A stretch of DNA of 64,000 nt from Streptomyces spirodelae (GTDB lineage Bacteria > Actinomycetota > Actinomycetes > Streptomycetales > Streptomycetaceae): NCBI RefSeq assembly GCF_017676385.1, contig NZ_JAFFZN010000010.1, forward strand, positions 1 to 64,000, given 5' to 3'. How positions within the stretch are numbered: position 1 is the stretch's first letter; each line of letters opens with the position of its first letter. The notes under the pieces are model-generated. The model made no database searches. It saw nothing but the letters and a program-made list of their open reading frames with translations, and was not told the origin of the DNA. The position numbers and the translations under genes were made by a program. Of the stretch, positions 17,321 through 25,843 are shown one piece after another.

Positions 17321-17965
17321 TCAGGACGTGCCAGCGTACTGCCCCTCTCGGACTGGCTCGGGAAACGCTGGCCTTGCGCGGCGCGGCTCCAGTGGGTGTC
17401 CGCGGCCGATCGGCCACAGTCTGGGGGCGTGGAGCTCGCTGTTGTAGGGCTGGAGGTACGGCCTGCCGGTTTCTGGGTTGATGGTCATACGGGCCTGCGC
17501 GATCCAGCGCTCGTACTTGCGGGAGGGCTGCGCGCGCTCACCCTCGGCTTCCACCAGAGGGAGGTCATAGACCTCCGAGATGGCGCGCTTCGGGGAGAGG
17601 CCGAGCTTGAGCGCGTAGTTGTACATCGTGCCGATGGTGGCGGCCCGCAACTGCACGCCGTCCGTCTTCTTCTTGTGCGGCGTGGGAAGGGCCAGGGAGA
17701 CCACCCAAATCGAGCTACGGGGGAGTTCCCTGGCTGCCTCAGCTGCCTTTCTTATGCGCCGGACCAGTTCGGGATCGTCGGTCGGTCGCCGGGCGTTGCT
17801 CCGGGTTCGAGGGGGCGGGACGTCCCGGACAGTGCGCGAGCTCCAGGTCGACCAGTCGATGTCGACCTCTATCGCCCAGCCCGGCCACCCGTAGAGATTC
17901 CGCAGGGTGACGCCGGTCTCGGTGAGGTCCATCTCGATCTCACCGAACCCCATCCCGAATGCCAT
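17321..17965 (-). CDS. Hypothetical protein
   Basis: About 214 residues, soluble. The N-terminal part is beta-rich with several Trp (WPGWAIEVDIDW). A basic, helical second half contains YALKLGLSPKRAISEVYDLP. It ends in a proline/arginine-rich tail that may be a frameshift product, since an adjacent frame continues to about 17085 with coding-like sequence (MIGPDLVIEGSW, KELEGRYPGAKVK). ATG 17965 is chosen; ATG 17998 is possible. I do not recognise the family. The downstream side is cut by the IS256 remnant. Confidence 0.5.
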   Translation of the reverse strand: MAFGMGFGEIEMDLTETGVTLRNLYGWPGWAIEVDIDWSTWSSRTVRDVPPPRTRSNARRPTDDPELVRRIRKAAEAARELPRSSIWVVSLALPTPHKKKTDGVQLRAATIGTMYNYALKLGLSPKRAISEVYDLPLVEAEGERAQPSRKYERWIAQARMTINPETGRPYLQPYNSELHAPRLWPIGRGHPLEPRRARPAFPEPVREGQYAGTS

Positions 17966-18072
17966 ACGGCCACTATCTCGCAAGCCCGCGTTCGGCACCG
18001 TCGCGGTCGTCCGGAGAACACCCCCGATTTTGTCGGGCAGGATCTCCCGGCGATCGCAACGATGCTCGTGCC

Positions 18073-18339
18073 ATGACCAACAGCAGCTCCACCCAGACGC
18101 CTTCCTCCCGGCCCCAGCAGTCCTACCCGACTCCCGCAGGCCCTGCTGCCGCGGCCCTGCTCCCTCTCCTGATCCTGCTCTTCGTCCTCGTCATCCTCAT
18201 CATCGGAACCGGTCTGCTCTACGTGACGCTCGCGCACCCCTCGCTTGCGACCCCGCTCACAGTCGCGGTCGCCGGCGTGACTCTCCTCGTCACGATCGCG
18301 GGTGCGATCGCCGCCTTCCTCGCCGTCTCCAGGAGGTAG
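18073..18339 (+). CDS. Small two-helix membrane protein
   Basis: 88 residues. A polar Ser/Thr/Pro-rich N-terminus (1-22) is followed by two hydrophobic helices (about 27-50 and 58-84) and a basic end. Function unknown. It has no operon partner. High third-position GC supports coding. Confidence 0.6.
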   Translation: MTNSSSTQTPSSRPQQSYPTPAGPAAAALLPLLILLFVLVILIIGTGLLYVTLAHPSLATPLTVAVAGVTLLVTIAGAIAAFLAVSRR

Positions 18340-18484
18340 CTTCCCTGCGCGCAACCGGTCTGCTCTCTCCGCTGGTTGTGGACGGGCAGTGCCAATACAC
18401 TTCCCACCGCTGTCCGCATGCCGCCCCTGCAGTCAGAGCACGGCAGTACGCTCGTTCCTCACGGTGACTAAGAGTGGGTTACGC

Positions 18485-18607
18485 ATGGACGACGGCGCTC
18501 CGATCAACGTCAGCAGCCTCCTCAATGGGGACGACCCCATTGAGGAGGCCAGTGAACACGGGCCTGCCCGCCTCCCTGGCGTCGGCCGCCACGAGCACGG
18601 AGTTTGA
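18485..18607 (+). CDS. Candidate 40-residue ORF over a perfect hairpin
   Basis: MDDGAPINVSSLLNGDDPIEE begins a short acidic frame at ATG 18485. Its middle is the perfect 14-bp inverted repeat at 18517-18548 (CCTCCTCAATGGGG, loop ACGA). The hairpin may be the functional item and the ORF incidental. It overlaps the nitroreductase remnant that follows. Confidence 0.3.
   Translation: MDDGAPINVSSLLNGDDPIEEASEHGPARLPGVGRHEHGV
18517..18548. repeat. Perfect 14-bp inverted repeat, 4-nt loop
   Basis: CCTCCTCAATGGGG (18517-18530), loop ACGA, then its exact complement (18535-18548). A 28-nt fully paired stem is unusual by chance even at high GC, and its centre is not GC-only. It may be a bidirectional terminator, an mRNA structure or a recombination remnant. 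Confidence 0.7.
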
Positions 18608-18832
18608 TCAGCTCATCAAGGACTCACACGACGAGGCGTTCAGCGAGGTCGGCCTTGACGTCGGGACGCCCGTTCTCCGCGTCGGCGGCACGGCTCTGTT
18701 CGGACCCGTCCTCAGGCAAGCCCCCGCGGTGAAGCTGCCGGACGGCTCTGGGACGGCCCGGTCATGGTCGCCGGGACGGACGGGTTCTTCGGACTCAAGC
18801 GAAGCCGGGACAGCAAGCCGTCCTTCGAATGA
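18553..18832 (+). pseudogene. Remnant of mycothiol-dependent nitroreductase (Rv2466c-like, DsbA fold)
   Basis: FDQLIKDSHDEAFSEVGLDVG, then TPVLRVGGTALFGPVL is the C-terminal half of the DsbA-like Rv2466c family, including the cis-Pro loop TPV. A frame change near 18725 leads to GEAAGRLWDGPVMV and FFGLKRSRDSKPSFE with its natural stop at 18830. The N-terminal CxxC/active-site half is missing. Supports an actinomycete host with mycothiol. Confidence 0.75.
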
Positions 18833-18894
18833 GCGAATCCGCACCGCGGCTGACGCGCCCCGGGCCCTCTGGCCGCTTCGACCGTGGGCCCGGG

Positions 18895-19455
18895 TCAGCC
18901 AGCCTGAGTCGGCGTGCTGATCGCTCGCGCGATGCGGGGCCCTACGAGGCGTTCGGCCAGATCCAGCGGGTACCAGCCGACGCCGGTCACCTCGGACTCC
19001 TGGATGCGCCCGATCTCGGCACCGGCCGTGGTGAAGGAGTACCCGATGTCCAGGTGGTAGTGCTCCGGCTCGTCCTTCTCGGGCCTGGCCGGCGCCTTGC
19101 CGTACTCGATGTAGGCGAGAGTCGGCGAGACGGGGAAGACCTGGCTGGGGTCGATGCCGGTCTCCTCCGTCAACTCGCGCACAATCGCGTCGATCAGCGT
19201 GGCGTCGGTCGGCTCAAGGTGACCTCCCGGCTGGAGAGTGATCCCGTACGCAAGGTGCTCGATGAGCAAGATCTCGGTGTCATCGCGGACGAGGAGCGCG
19301 CCAACGGTCACGTGCACGGTGAAACTGCGTCGGGAGGCAAAGTTCCGGCCTTGGCCCAGGAGCCGCAGCGGCTCGGACAACTGCTCGACCTCTTCCGGGT
19401 AACGCTCAAGGTAGGTGGCGAGGGCACCCGAGATGTCGGAATCACTGATCGCCAC
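18895..19455 (-). CDS. NUDIX hydrolase
   Basis: About 186 residues. The Nudix box is GGHLEPTDATLIDAIVRELT continuing EETG, with one extra residue between the Gly and the RE pair as in a common subgroup. The helical N-terminus (ALATYLERYPEEVEQLSE) is typical of phosphohydrolases acting on small nucleotides or NDP-linked compounds. I prefer GTG 19455, which has GGAGG about 8 nt upstream, over the GTG at 19470. It stands alone; substrate unknown. Confidence 0.85.
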   Translation of the reverse strand: MAISDSDISGALATYLERYPEEVEQLSEPLRLLGQGRNFASRRSFTVHVTVGALLVRDDTEILLIEHLAYGITLQPGGHLEPTDATLIDAIVRELTEETGIDPSQVFPVSPTLAYIEYGKAPARPEKDEPEHYHLDIGYSFTTAGAEIGRIQESEVTGVGWYPLDLAERLVGPRIARAISTPTQAG

Positions 19456-19668
19456 GGGCCACCTCCACACCGGCCCGAGAGCATAGGTCTCTGTGACCGA
19501 TTGTTCGGGTGTGAACGACGAGAAGCGACACGATCAGCTCCATAGAAAGCGCGTGGCGTACGAGGGGGTTCGCAGCCGACAAGCGGGACCTGATCGGTGC
19601 GCCCCGACCCGCCCGTCAAGCCCGCCTCGCGACACCCGGCATCCCAACCACGAAGCGGGGTACTGACG

Positions 19669-20473
19669 TTGACACGAGACGCCCTTACCGGCTGAGACGA
19701 GGACGCCACCGCCGAGTCCTATGCCGCGTTCACCCGCGCCTTCCCCATGTATAGCTCCTCCAGCCGGGACCTCGCCCACCGCGCCCACCTCACCGACAGC
19801 CGCCTGATCGTGGACCTGTGCGGCGGTACCGGCGTGACTGCCGAGGCAATCCTCAGCCTGGCCCCGCCCGACGCCAGGGTCATCTCCCTCGACAGCGCTG
19901 CCGCCATGCAACGCATCGGACGTCGCACCATCAACGATCCCCGCCTGTCCTGGGCCGCCGCACCCGCCGAGGACCTGGCTATGCACGCCCCCGCCCACGC
20001 CGTCGACGCCGTGGTGTGCAACTCGGCCATCTGGAAAACCGACGTTCCCGCGGTGTTCGCCTCGGTCCACCGCGTCCTGCGGCCCGGCGGACGGTTCGTG
20101 TTCAACGTCGGGGGAGGACTCGCCAGCGTCACCCACCCCGACGGACAGACGGGCCACACCGGCCCCTCGCTCCGCTCCTTGATCCAGCAGATCGCCGCAC
20201 GTGACTACGGCTATACCCCGCTACCGACGAACGGCGACAACCTGAAGTTGCCGCTCCCGGCCATCACCCACCATCTGGCCGACGTTGGGCTGCTGACATT
20301 GGTGGACACGGAGGTCACGGCCCCAGTACACCACCATGGCGGAGAGGAAGGCATGGCTGTCGATCCCGGTATTTGCCTGCCCCGACGGCGACTTCACCCA
20401 CGAACAGCGGATGGAGATCCTGGATAAGGCGTACGCCCAGACCAGCCCCGCCGAAGTGACCGTGACGACTTGA
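19669..20473 (+). pseudogene. SAM-dependent methyltransferase with nonsense and frameshift lesions
   Basis: Class I methyltransferase with LIVDLCGGTGVTAEAILSL (SAM motif I), AVDAVVCNSAIW and RVLRPGGRFVF. The frame starts as TTG 19669 (LTRDALTG), meets TGA at 19693 where related proteins have Trp, and continues DEDATAESYAAFTRAFP. A second lesion near 20335 shifts the C-terminus, whose proper frame reads AWLSIPVFACPDGDFTHEQR to a stop at 20471. Internal initiation at ATG 19747 would give an N-truncated protein. It precedes the NUDIX/phosphotransferase cassette. Confidence 0.75.
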
Positions 20474-20782
20474 CTCGTCGTCGTCGCTCAGCCGCTGGCC
20501 GGCACTTCGTGACCGTCCCAGCCGCTCAACCTGCCCGCAGGCGCCCGCCGCCGTCCTTTGACCCGCGGTCGGAAGCGGCTCTCAGACAGTGCCGGGCGCG
20601 CGTTCCGCCACCAGGTGCCGCACGTGCGTGCGCATGCGGCACGGTCCTCGGGGAAAACGCTCTCCCATTCCTCGTCAAGGCTGATCCACACCGCCAGCTG
20701 GCCCCGGCGTCGCTGCCGTCGCCACCACGGTCCACCACCGCCACGTCGGAGCTGGCTTCCCCGGCAAAGAGGTGAGCGGGGG
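20474..20782. other. Gap with one weak minus-strand ORF
   Basis: A 67-codon minus-strand frame at 20488-20691 (MWISLDEEWESVFPEDRAAC) looks partly protein-like but matches nothing I know and lacks a clear ribosome-binding site. Nothing else is supported. Confidence 0.3.
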
Positions 20783-21232
20783 GCGCCGGAAGGAACCGAG
20801 CTCTACATTGTCGGTGTCCACCTGTACCTCCAGGACGAGCACGGCCGGATCCTCCTCGGCCTGCGCCACCCCGACTCCGCGTACGCACCGGCCACGTGGC
20901 ACTTTTGGGCCGGCCACTGCGAGCGGGAGGCCGTGGTCGCCTGTCTGGTGAGGGAAGCGAAGGAGGAGGCCGGGCTGCTCATCGACCCCGGCGACGTCGG
21001 GTTCATGCACCTGGTCCACCTCATCGACTCACCGCGCGCGCTGCCGCGGATCCAGCTCGTCTTCCGGGCACGCTCCTGGTCCGGCACTCCGGAGGTGAAT
21101 GAGCCCGACCGGTGCGTGGAGTGGCGGTGGTGGCAGCCGCAGAACCTCCCGGCCGTAGTTGTCCCCTACACCCGCACAGCGATCGACGGGATACTTGCCA
21201 GACGCCCGTACTCCCAGGTGGGCTGGGCTTAA
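20783..21232 (+). CDS. NUDIX hydrolase (start unresolved)
   Basis: About 148 residues: TELYIVGVHLYLQDEHGRILL, then the Nudix box WAGHCEREAVVACLVREAKEEAG and a C-terminal VEWRWWQPQNLP. No ATG, GTG or TTG lies in frame just before the conserved part. A GTG at 20772 (GTGAGCGGGGGGCG) would be in frame if the G-run were two bases shorter, so an indel in the G-tract may have broken the start. 13 nt separate it from the next gene. Likely sanitises or recycles a nucleotide-like compound with the following fusion protein. Confidence 0.7.
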   Translation, partial: APEGTELYIVGVHLYLQDEHGRILLGLRHPDSAYAPATWHFWAGHCEREAVVACLVREAKEEAGLLIDPGDVGFMHLVHLIDSPRALPRIQLVFRARSWSGTPEVNEPDRCVEWRWWQPQNLPAVVVPYTRTAIDGILARRPYSQVGWA

Positions 21233-21245
21233 GAAGGCGGACACA

Positions 21246-22646
21246 GTGAGCACGAGCGGCGTACAGCGCCATACCGAACCGGTCGACGTCCACTTGATCC
21301 TGCGCCGGGAGGCCGGCGGCGGGGCGGAGGTCCTCCTCTCCCGGCGCACCGGCGCGGTTTACGCGGCCGGGTTGTGGCACCTCCCCTCTGGCCACCTGGA
21401 CGGTCCGCACGAGGACGTTGCCCAGGCTCTGGTGCGGGAGGCGCGGGAGGAGACCGGCGTGGTCATCGACCCGGGAGACGTCCGGGCGGTCGTGACCGTG
21501 CACCACCGCAGCCCCAGCGGCCATGCCCGGGTCGGCATCTTCTTCGAAGTCCGGCGCTGGGAAGGGGTGCCGCGTATCCAGGAGCCGCAGGTGTGCGATG
21601 CCATGGACTGGTTCCGCCTGGACGACCCGCTGCCAGGCCCGATGGTGGCGTACTGCCGCGCCGGACTGGACGCCTACCGCAGTGGCGCCCGGCTCGCGGT
21701 GCACTTTCAGCAGCCCTGCGACGCGATCGCCTATGTACCCGAGCAGGACCGCCTCCGCCTCATCCCCGCCGCCGGCCCCTCGCCCGAATGGGGCGATCCG
21801 GAGCCGCGGGTGCGGCGGTTCGCGGAGCAGGCGGTCGGACGCATTGCCCGGTGGGTGGATGCCTCCTGGGTCCGGGGCGGCAGCCGGGTATGGCGGGTGC
21901 GCGGCACGACGGGCGGAACGTGGTACGTGAAGGTCCACCAAAACGAGCGGTTCCACGAGCGGGAGGTGGGCGCCTACCGGACCTGGGTGCTCGGTCTCGG
22001 CGCGGCCGCGCCCCGGCTGGTGGCCGCCGACTCCCGGTTGCGGGCCGTGGTGGTCACCGCGGTGCCGGGCCGCCCGCTGCACGGCAGCGTGCACCCGCCC
22101 GAGGAACAGATGGGTCTCTTCCGCCGGATCGGCGCTCTCGCCGTGGCCATCCATCACAGCGCGCCCGCGCAACCCGCACCCGCCGGTGGGGACGTGCGGC
22201 TGGGGGAGGTCGAGCGGCACCTGTCCGGAGCACGTTCCCATCTCGGCCCGGGTGACGAGGACTTTCTCCGCTGCCTCGCGAAGCGCGCGGACCAAGTGCC
22301 TGCCCTGGAGCACGTGCCGACCCACGGGGACTTCCAGCTCCGCAACCTCCTGTGCGCCGAAGACGGCAGTCTCGCGGTGATCGACTTCGAGCGCAGCGAG
22401 CCCGGGCCCGCCATCCGGGACCTGGTACGTCTCTCCGACGCCTGGAACGGGCGGCCGGACCTGCACGACGCCTTCCTGGTCGGCTACGGCCGCAAGCTCA
22501 CCCCGGCCGAAGAAGAACGCCTGGCCGTCGAGGCGGCCCTCGATGCCCTCTCCGGCATCCAGTACGGCGCCGCTCACGGCGACCCCGAACTGATTGAGCG
22601 CGGGCGCCGCACCCTGGCGCGCCTGCGCACCGACCAGCACCAGTGA
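21246..22646 (+). CDS. NUDIX-aminoglycoside-phosphotransferase-like fusion protein
   Basis: 466 residues. Residues about 10-135 are a Nudix domain with GHLDGPHEDVAQALVREAREETG. Residues about 195-460 are an APH/choline-kinase-like fold: VKVHQNE (ATP-anchoring Lys), THGDFQLRNLL (catalytic loop HGDxxxxN) and VIDFERSE (metal-binding Asp). GTG 21246 follows the previous NUDIX gene by 13 nt, and the last 4 nt overlap the next gene. The pairing suggests one small molecule is phosphorylated and a diphosphate-linked compound hydrolysed. Antibiotic modification is possible but unproven. Confidence 0.85.
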   Translation: MSTSGVQRHTEPVDVHLILRREAGGGAEVLLSRRTGAVYAAGLWHLPSGHLDGPHEDVAQALVREAREETGVVIDPGDVRAVVTVHHRSPSGHARVGIFFEVRRWEGVPRIQEPQVCDAMDWFRLDDPLPGPMVAYCRAGLDAYRSGARLAVHFQQPCDAIAYVPEQDRLRLIPAAGPSPEWGDPEPRVRRFAEQAVGRIARWVDASWVRGGSRVWRVRGTTGGTWYVKVHQNERFHEREVGAYRTWVLGLGAAAPRLVAADSRLRAVVVTAVPGRPLHGSVHPPEEQMGLFRRIGALAVAIHHSAPAQPAPAGGDVRLGEVERHLSGARSHLGPGDEDFLRCLAKRADQVPALEHVPTHGDFQLRNLLCAEDGSLAVIDFERSEPGPAIRDLVRLSDAWNGRPDLHDAFLVGYGRKLTPAEEERLAVEAALDALSGIQYGAAHGDPELIERGRRTLARLRTDQHQ

Positions 22647-22918
22647 AGACCCCCGTCCGCACCACCAACGAGGAGCGCACCGTGGCATACGACCGATCCG
22701 ACTGGTCGCGGCACTACAACGAGGGCAAGGGCTTCCGGCCGCTGCGCAACGTGGAACGCGACCTGCTCGCCCGGCACACACCCGCCCCTGACGGAGCCGG
22801 GGCGCTGGAGATCGGCTGCGGCACGGGCGACCTCGCCGCCCACCTCGCCGAACGCGGTTCCGGCACAGCGCAAGGCCCGCCGCGAGTACGAGAACCGCGT
22901 CAGCACCCTCACGACTGA
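22643..22918 (+). pseudogene. Methyltransferase, truncated after SAM motif I
   Basis: A 91-residue product starting at GTG 22643, overlapping the fusion-protein stop (GTGA). YDRSDWSRHYNEGKGFRPLR and GALEIGCGTGDLAAHLAERG are the start of a class I methyltransferase of usual length ~230. After motif I the sequence changes abruptly. An adjacent frame reads AQRKARREYENRVSTLTTD to a stop, like the tail of an unrelated gene. A deletion junction near 22860 is the simplest explanation. Confidence 0.8.
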
Positions 22919-23071
22919 CACCCAGCCCTGAGGGGACGCCTGCTACCGCACCAAGATCATCCCAAGGCTCCTTTTGGACTCACCTCGGCGACATCCCAGA
23001 TACACACGGCCAATTCCCGGCACCCAGCCGTAGCTCGATCCGGTAGCGCGCCCGTCGGAGGGCGGTCGACG

Positions 23072-23515
23072 TCAGGGCCGGGTGCGGCGTTCGTGGAGGT
23101 CTGCGGCCGTGTCGAGGATGCGGTCGATACCGGCCGCGACGCCGGCGTCTGTGTTGGTCAGGTACCGCAGGATCGCCGCGCCGGCCCCGGACACCGCCGC
23201 GGGAGGCACTGGGAACGTGCGGAAGAGCAGTGGGAGTCCGTAGATCTCGCGGAGGATCTCCTCCACGACGAAAACGTTGACCGGTCGCCGCTCCCTGCGG
23301 TGTCGGGCTGCGACCTCGTCGCTGAACGCCACGATGTCCTCGATCCCGCACCGGTCGCCCAGCCGTGGCACGAGGAGCACGGCGGCTACGGAGACGAGGA
23401 AGTCGTTGAAGGCGATTCTGTCGTCCGGTGAGAGGGCGTCGTTGAGCGCCTTCGCCCTTCGGTCCTTGAGGACGAGGCATCTGACCTGGTCGCGGAACCG
23501 TGGTTCGACAGGCAT
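23072..23515 (-). CDS. Hypothetical protein, 4th gene of caspase operon
   Basis: 147 residues, mostly helical, no membrane segment. It contains DQVRCLVLKDRRAKALNDAL, a hydrophobic core (FNDFLVSVAAVLLVPRLG) and VFVVEEILREIYGLPLL. No family recognised. It starts 12 nt after the 95-residue gene, so it is co-transcribed with the caspase-like gene. It may be an effector partner, substrate or inhibitor of the peptidase. Confidence 0.7.
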   Translation of the reverse strand: MPVEPRFRDQVRCLVLKDRRAKALNDALSPDDRIAFNDFLVSVAAVLLVPRLGDRCGIEDIVAFSDEVAARHRRERRPVNVFVVEEILREIYGLPLLFRTFPVPPAAVSGAGAAILRYLTNTDAGVAAGIDRILDTAADLHERRTRP

Positions 23516-23527
23516 GCCGGCCGCCTT

Positions 23528-23815
23528 CTACTCGACGTGGGTGAAACTCATGAGGACGTCGAGCACGGCGTCCTCGAACGACTCGTGTCTGCCCACCTCG
23601 TCCAGTCGGAAGAGTCCGGTGTTCCGTACGACGGCGAAGGCCGACCACAGTCCCAGGTGGTGGTCCACCCGTCCGGCGTGGAACGTCTCCCCGCCGTCTT
23701 CGAGGACGACGCCGACGATCTCCTCGCCGGGGCGCGCGTCCGGCTGCGGCCGAAGCGAGAACCGGTGGCGTTCGAGGGACTGCCGGAGTTCCGTACTGAC
23801 TTCGGGAATCGTCAT
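23528..23815 (-). CDS. Hypothetical protein, 3rd gene of caspase operon
   Basis: 95 residues. MTIPEVSTELRQSLERHRFSL leads into a small alpha/beta protein with EEIVGVVLEDGGETFHAGR and an acidic end (ESFEDAVLDVLMSFTHVE). No family recognised. Placed 33 nt after the caspase-like gene and 12 nt before the 147-residue gene. Size and conserved-looking organisation suit an accessory component of the same system. Confidence 0.7.
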   Translation of the reverse strand: MTIPEVSTELRQSLERHRFSLRPQPDARPGEEIVGVVLEDGGETFHAGRVDHHLGLWSAFAVVRNTGLFRLDEVGRHESFEDAVLDVLMSFTHVE

Positions 23816-23848
23816 GTCTCCCTACCTTGTCCTGGGTCACGGTTCGGG

Positions 23849-25390
23849 TCACTGCGCCGCGCGAAGGAGTCCGGCAGCATGGTCGCGGAGCCTCCCCGGA
23901 CCGACGGCCTCGTAGTAGTCGCGCGCCGTGCGCGCGAGGTTCGCTCTGGGTGGCAGCAGAGCGAGGAAGTCGACGAGGACGCGCTCTTGTTCCGTGTCGT
24001 CGAGGGTGGCCCACTCACCGTGAGGTCCGCCGCAGGCGTCGAGGAGGACGTCGAGGCACTGGGCGGTTGCCAGCGGTTCGCTGCCGTCCCAGTTGGCCAG
24101 CCATCGTTGTCGTAACGCCTCGGCGGCGAGACCGGAGAGAGTGGGCGCCGCGGGCGCCGGGCGCGCGGGTTCCGGCTCCTCCTCACTCCTCGCGTCCGCG
24201 GGCTCGCGGGACGTGTCGATCCCGAGGCGGATGCGTTGCCGGAGTCCGATCAGCCGCTCCTGGGCCGCGCCGTTGCCCCGGCGCGCGGCGAGGTCGTACC
24301 AGTACACGGCCTGGGCCGCGTCGTTGTACTGCTCCTCGTAGAGCTGTCCGAGGTGCAGCGGACCGACCGGGTCGCCGGCTTCCGATGCCTTCGAGTACCA
24401 CTGCGTGGCCTCCAAGAGTTTCGCCTTGTGGACAGGTCCTGGCTCGACACCCTGCATTCTCGCCTGGACCCGGCCTTCGGCGATCTGCCCGAGCCGGTTC
24501 ATCGAGGGGGCGTGTCCGGCTTCGGCCGCCGCCCGGTACAGCGCGGCGATCACCGGCAGCCGCTCGACTCCCTCCTTGGTCTCACGGCGGTACGCCTCGT
24601 GGAAGACGGTGTCAGGGTCGGCGCCGGGTTCGGGCGGGGCGTCGGGGGCGTTGTTGCGGGCGAACACCCAGCCGGCGGCGTGATCCTCGATGCGGCGGCC
24701 GGGCTCGGGTCTGCCGTCCTCAACCAGTTGGTCGGCGACCACGCCGAAGATATGGTCGAAGGTGAGACCGGCCGGTCCGCCAGGGATGCCCTCCTGCACC
24801 GTCCGAACGAGGGCCTTGGTGAAGTACGTCTGGGCGCCGATGACTTCTTCCGTCTCGTGCCAGGATGCCTCGAAGGCGCTGCTGCTCATCAGTACGTAGG
24901 CGCCGGACACCGGGGGCAGGCGGGTGGCGGAGAGGCGACCGTATTCCTCCGTGGCGAGCCCCGCGTAGCAGCAGTCGAGCACCGCGATTTTGACCGCGGC
25001 TCTGCTGGCCCGGAACGCGTCCCGCACCGCCTCGAACGACAAGCCTGTGGCGGCCGTGAAGTTGGGATCGGTTCGGGTGTCGCCCACGGCGAGACACAGC
25101 CGCTCGCGGTGGTCGTAGATCCCGTGTCCGACGTAGTAGAAGAGCGCGACGTCGGTGGCTTGAAGGAACGTCTCGATGAGTTCGACATGGGTCGTGCCGA
25201 GGGTGGGGCGGTTGTTGAGCAGCTTGATGGAATCGCGAGGCCACGAGCCGCACACCGGGTCCTGCAGCAGTTCCCGCATCCGGTGGTAACTGCGTCCGAC
25301 CGCGGGGACGTCGTCGAAGTCCCGGTAGTCCCAGGTGCCCATGAGGACCGCACGTGACCGGGAGTAGTCCCGGTTCGCCAGGTTAGTCAT
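23849..25390 (-). CDS. Caspase-like (C14) peptidase with Sel1-like repeats
   Basis: 513 residues. Residues about 10-250 form a caspase/metacaspase domain with the catalytic dyad His89 (FYYVGHGIYD) and Cys141 (VLDCCYAG). From about 285 to 400 are Sel1/TPR-like helical repeats (AAEAGHAPSMNRLGQIAEG, ASEAGDPVGPLHLGQLYEE, YDLAARRGNGAAQERL), and a helical C-terminal domain follows. ATG 25390 overlaps the EACC1-like stop by 8 nt. Caspase effectors of this type cleave proteins to cause abortive cell death in bacterial conflict systems; the role here is inferred from that context. Confidence 0.88.
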   Translation of the reverse strand: MTNLANRDYSRSRAVLMGTWDYRDFDDVPAVGRSYHRMRELLQDPVCGSWPRDSIKLLNNRPTLGTTHVELIETFLQATDVALFYYVGHGIYDHRERLCLAVGDTRTDPNFTAATGLSFEAVRDAFRASRAAVKIAVLDCCYAGLATEEYGRLSATRLPPVSGAYVLMSSSAFEASWHETEEVIGAQTYFTKALVRTVQEGIPGGPAGLTFDHIFGVVADQLVEDGRPEPGRRIEDHAAGWVFARNNAPDAPPEPGADPDTVFHEAYRRETKEGVERLPVIAALYRAAAEAGHAPSMNRLGQIAEGRVQARMQGVEPGPVHKAKLLEATQWYSKASEAGDPVGPLHLGQLYEEQYNDAAQAVYWYDLAARRGNGAAQERLIGLRQRIRLGIDTSREPADARSEEEPEPARPAPAAPTLSGLAAEALRQRWLANWDGSEPLATAQCLDVLLDACGGPHGEWATLDDTEQERVLVDFLALLPPRANLARTARDYYEAVGPGRLRDHAAGLLRAAQ

Positions 25391-25772
25391 CGCCGAGCAG
25401 GCGGTCGGTGATCTCGATGGCGTGCTCGGGGTTTGGAAGGTTCTTGCCGTCGAAGGTCACGGATCGGTCGCCCCGGGTGATCGTTACGCTCACGGACGAT
25501 CGTCTGGATCTGATGAACGCTGGCAGGGTGCGGATCACGACGGTGAGCACTGCTGCGGACGGCACGAGCAGGTGCAGCGTCTCGGCGACGCCCAGCTTGC
25601 CATCCTCCGGGCCGGAGCGACGCCGGTTGACGGTCGCGTCCGGGATCGTGCTGAGGCGGCGGAACAGCGGACCGACGCTGGCCGGCTCGGAGACTGTCAC
25701 CGCACAGACGAACGATACTTCGGCGGCATCCGGGGCGGTGTCGGAATGCTGCGCAGAGATCGGTTCGCTCAT
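25383..25772 (-). CDS. Effector-associated constant component (EACC1-like)
   Basis: 129 residues. A charged N-terminus leads into a strand-rich core, a hydrophobic helix (LLVPSAAVLTVVIRTLPAFI), then RRSSVSVTITRGDRSVTFDGKN and a final helix (HAIEITDRLL). This hydrophobic helix plus SVTIxxGDxxVxxDG pattern is that of EACC1, a small constant partner of variable effectors in actinobacterial NTP-dependent conflict systems. It is coupled to the caspase gene by an 8-nt overlap and is presumably its sensor or membrane adaptor. Confidence 0.75.
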   Translation of the reverse strand: MSEPISAQHSDTAPDAAEVSFVCAVTVSEPASVGPLFRRLSTIPDATVNRRRSGPEDGKLGVAETLHLLVPSAAVLTVVIRTLPAFIRSRRSSVSVTITRGDRSVTFDGKNLPNPEHAIEITDRLLGDD

Positions 25773-25843
25773 CGGGGTCCCCAGGTCGATGGTCTGCTCG
25801 GCTCGGCTCGGTCTCCGTGGGGGGCGTGCGTGTCCTCAGATCC

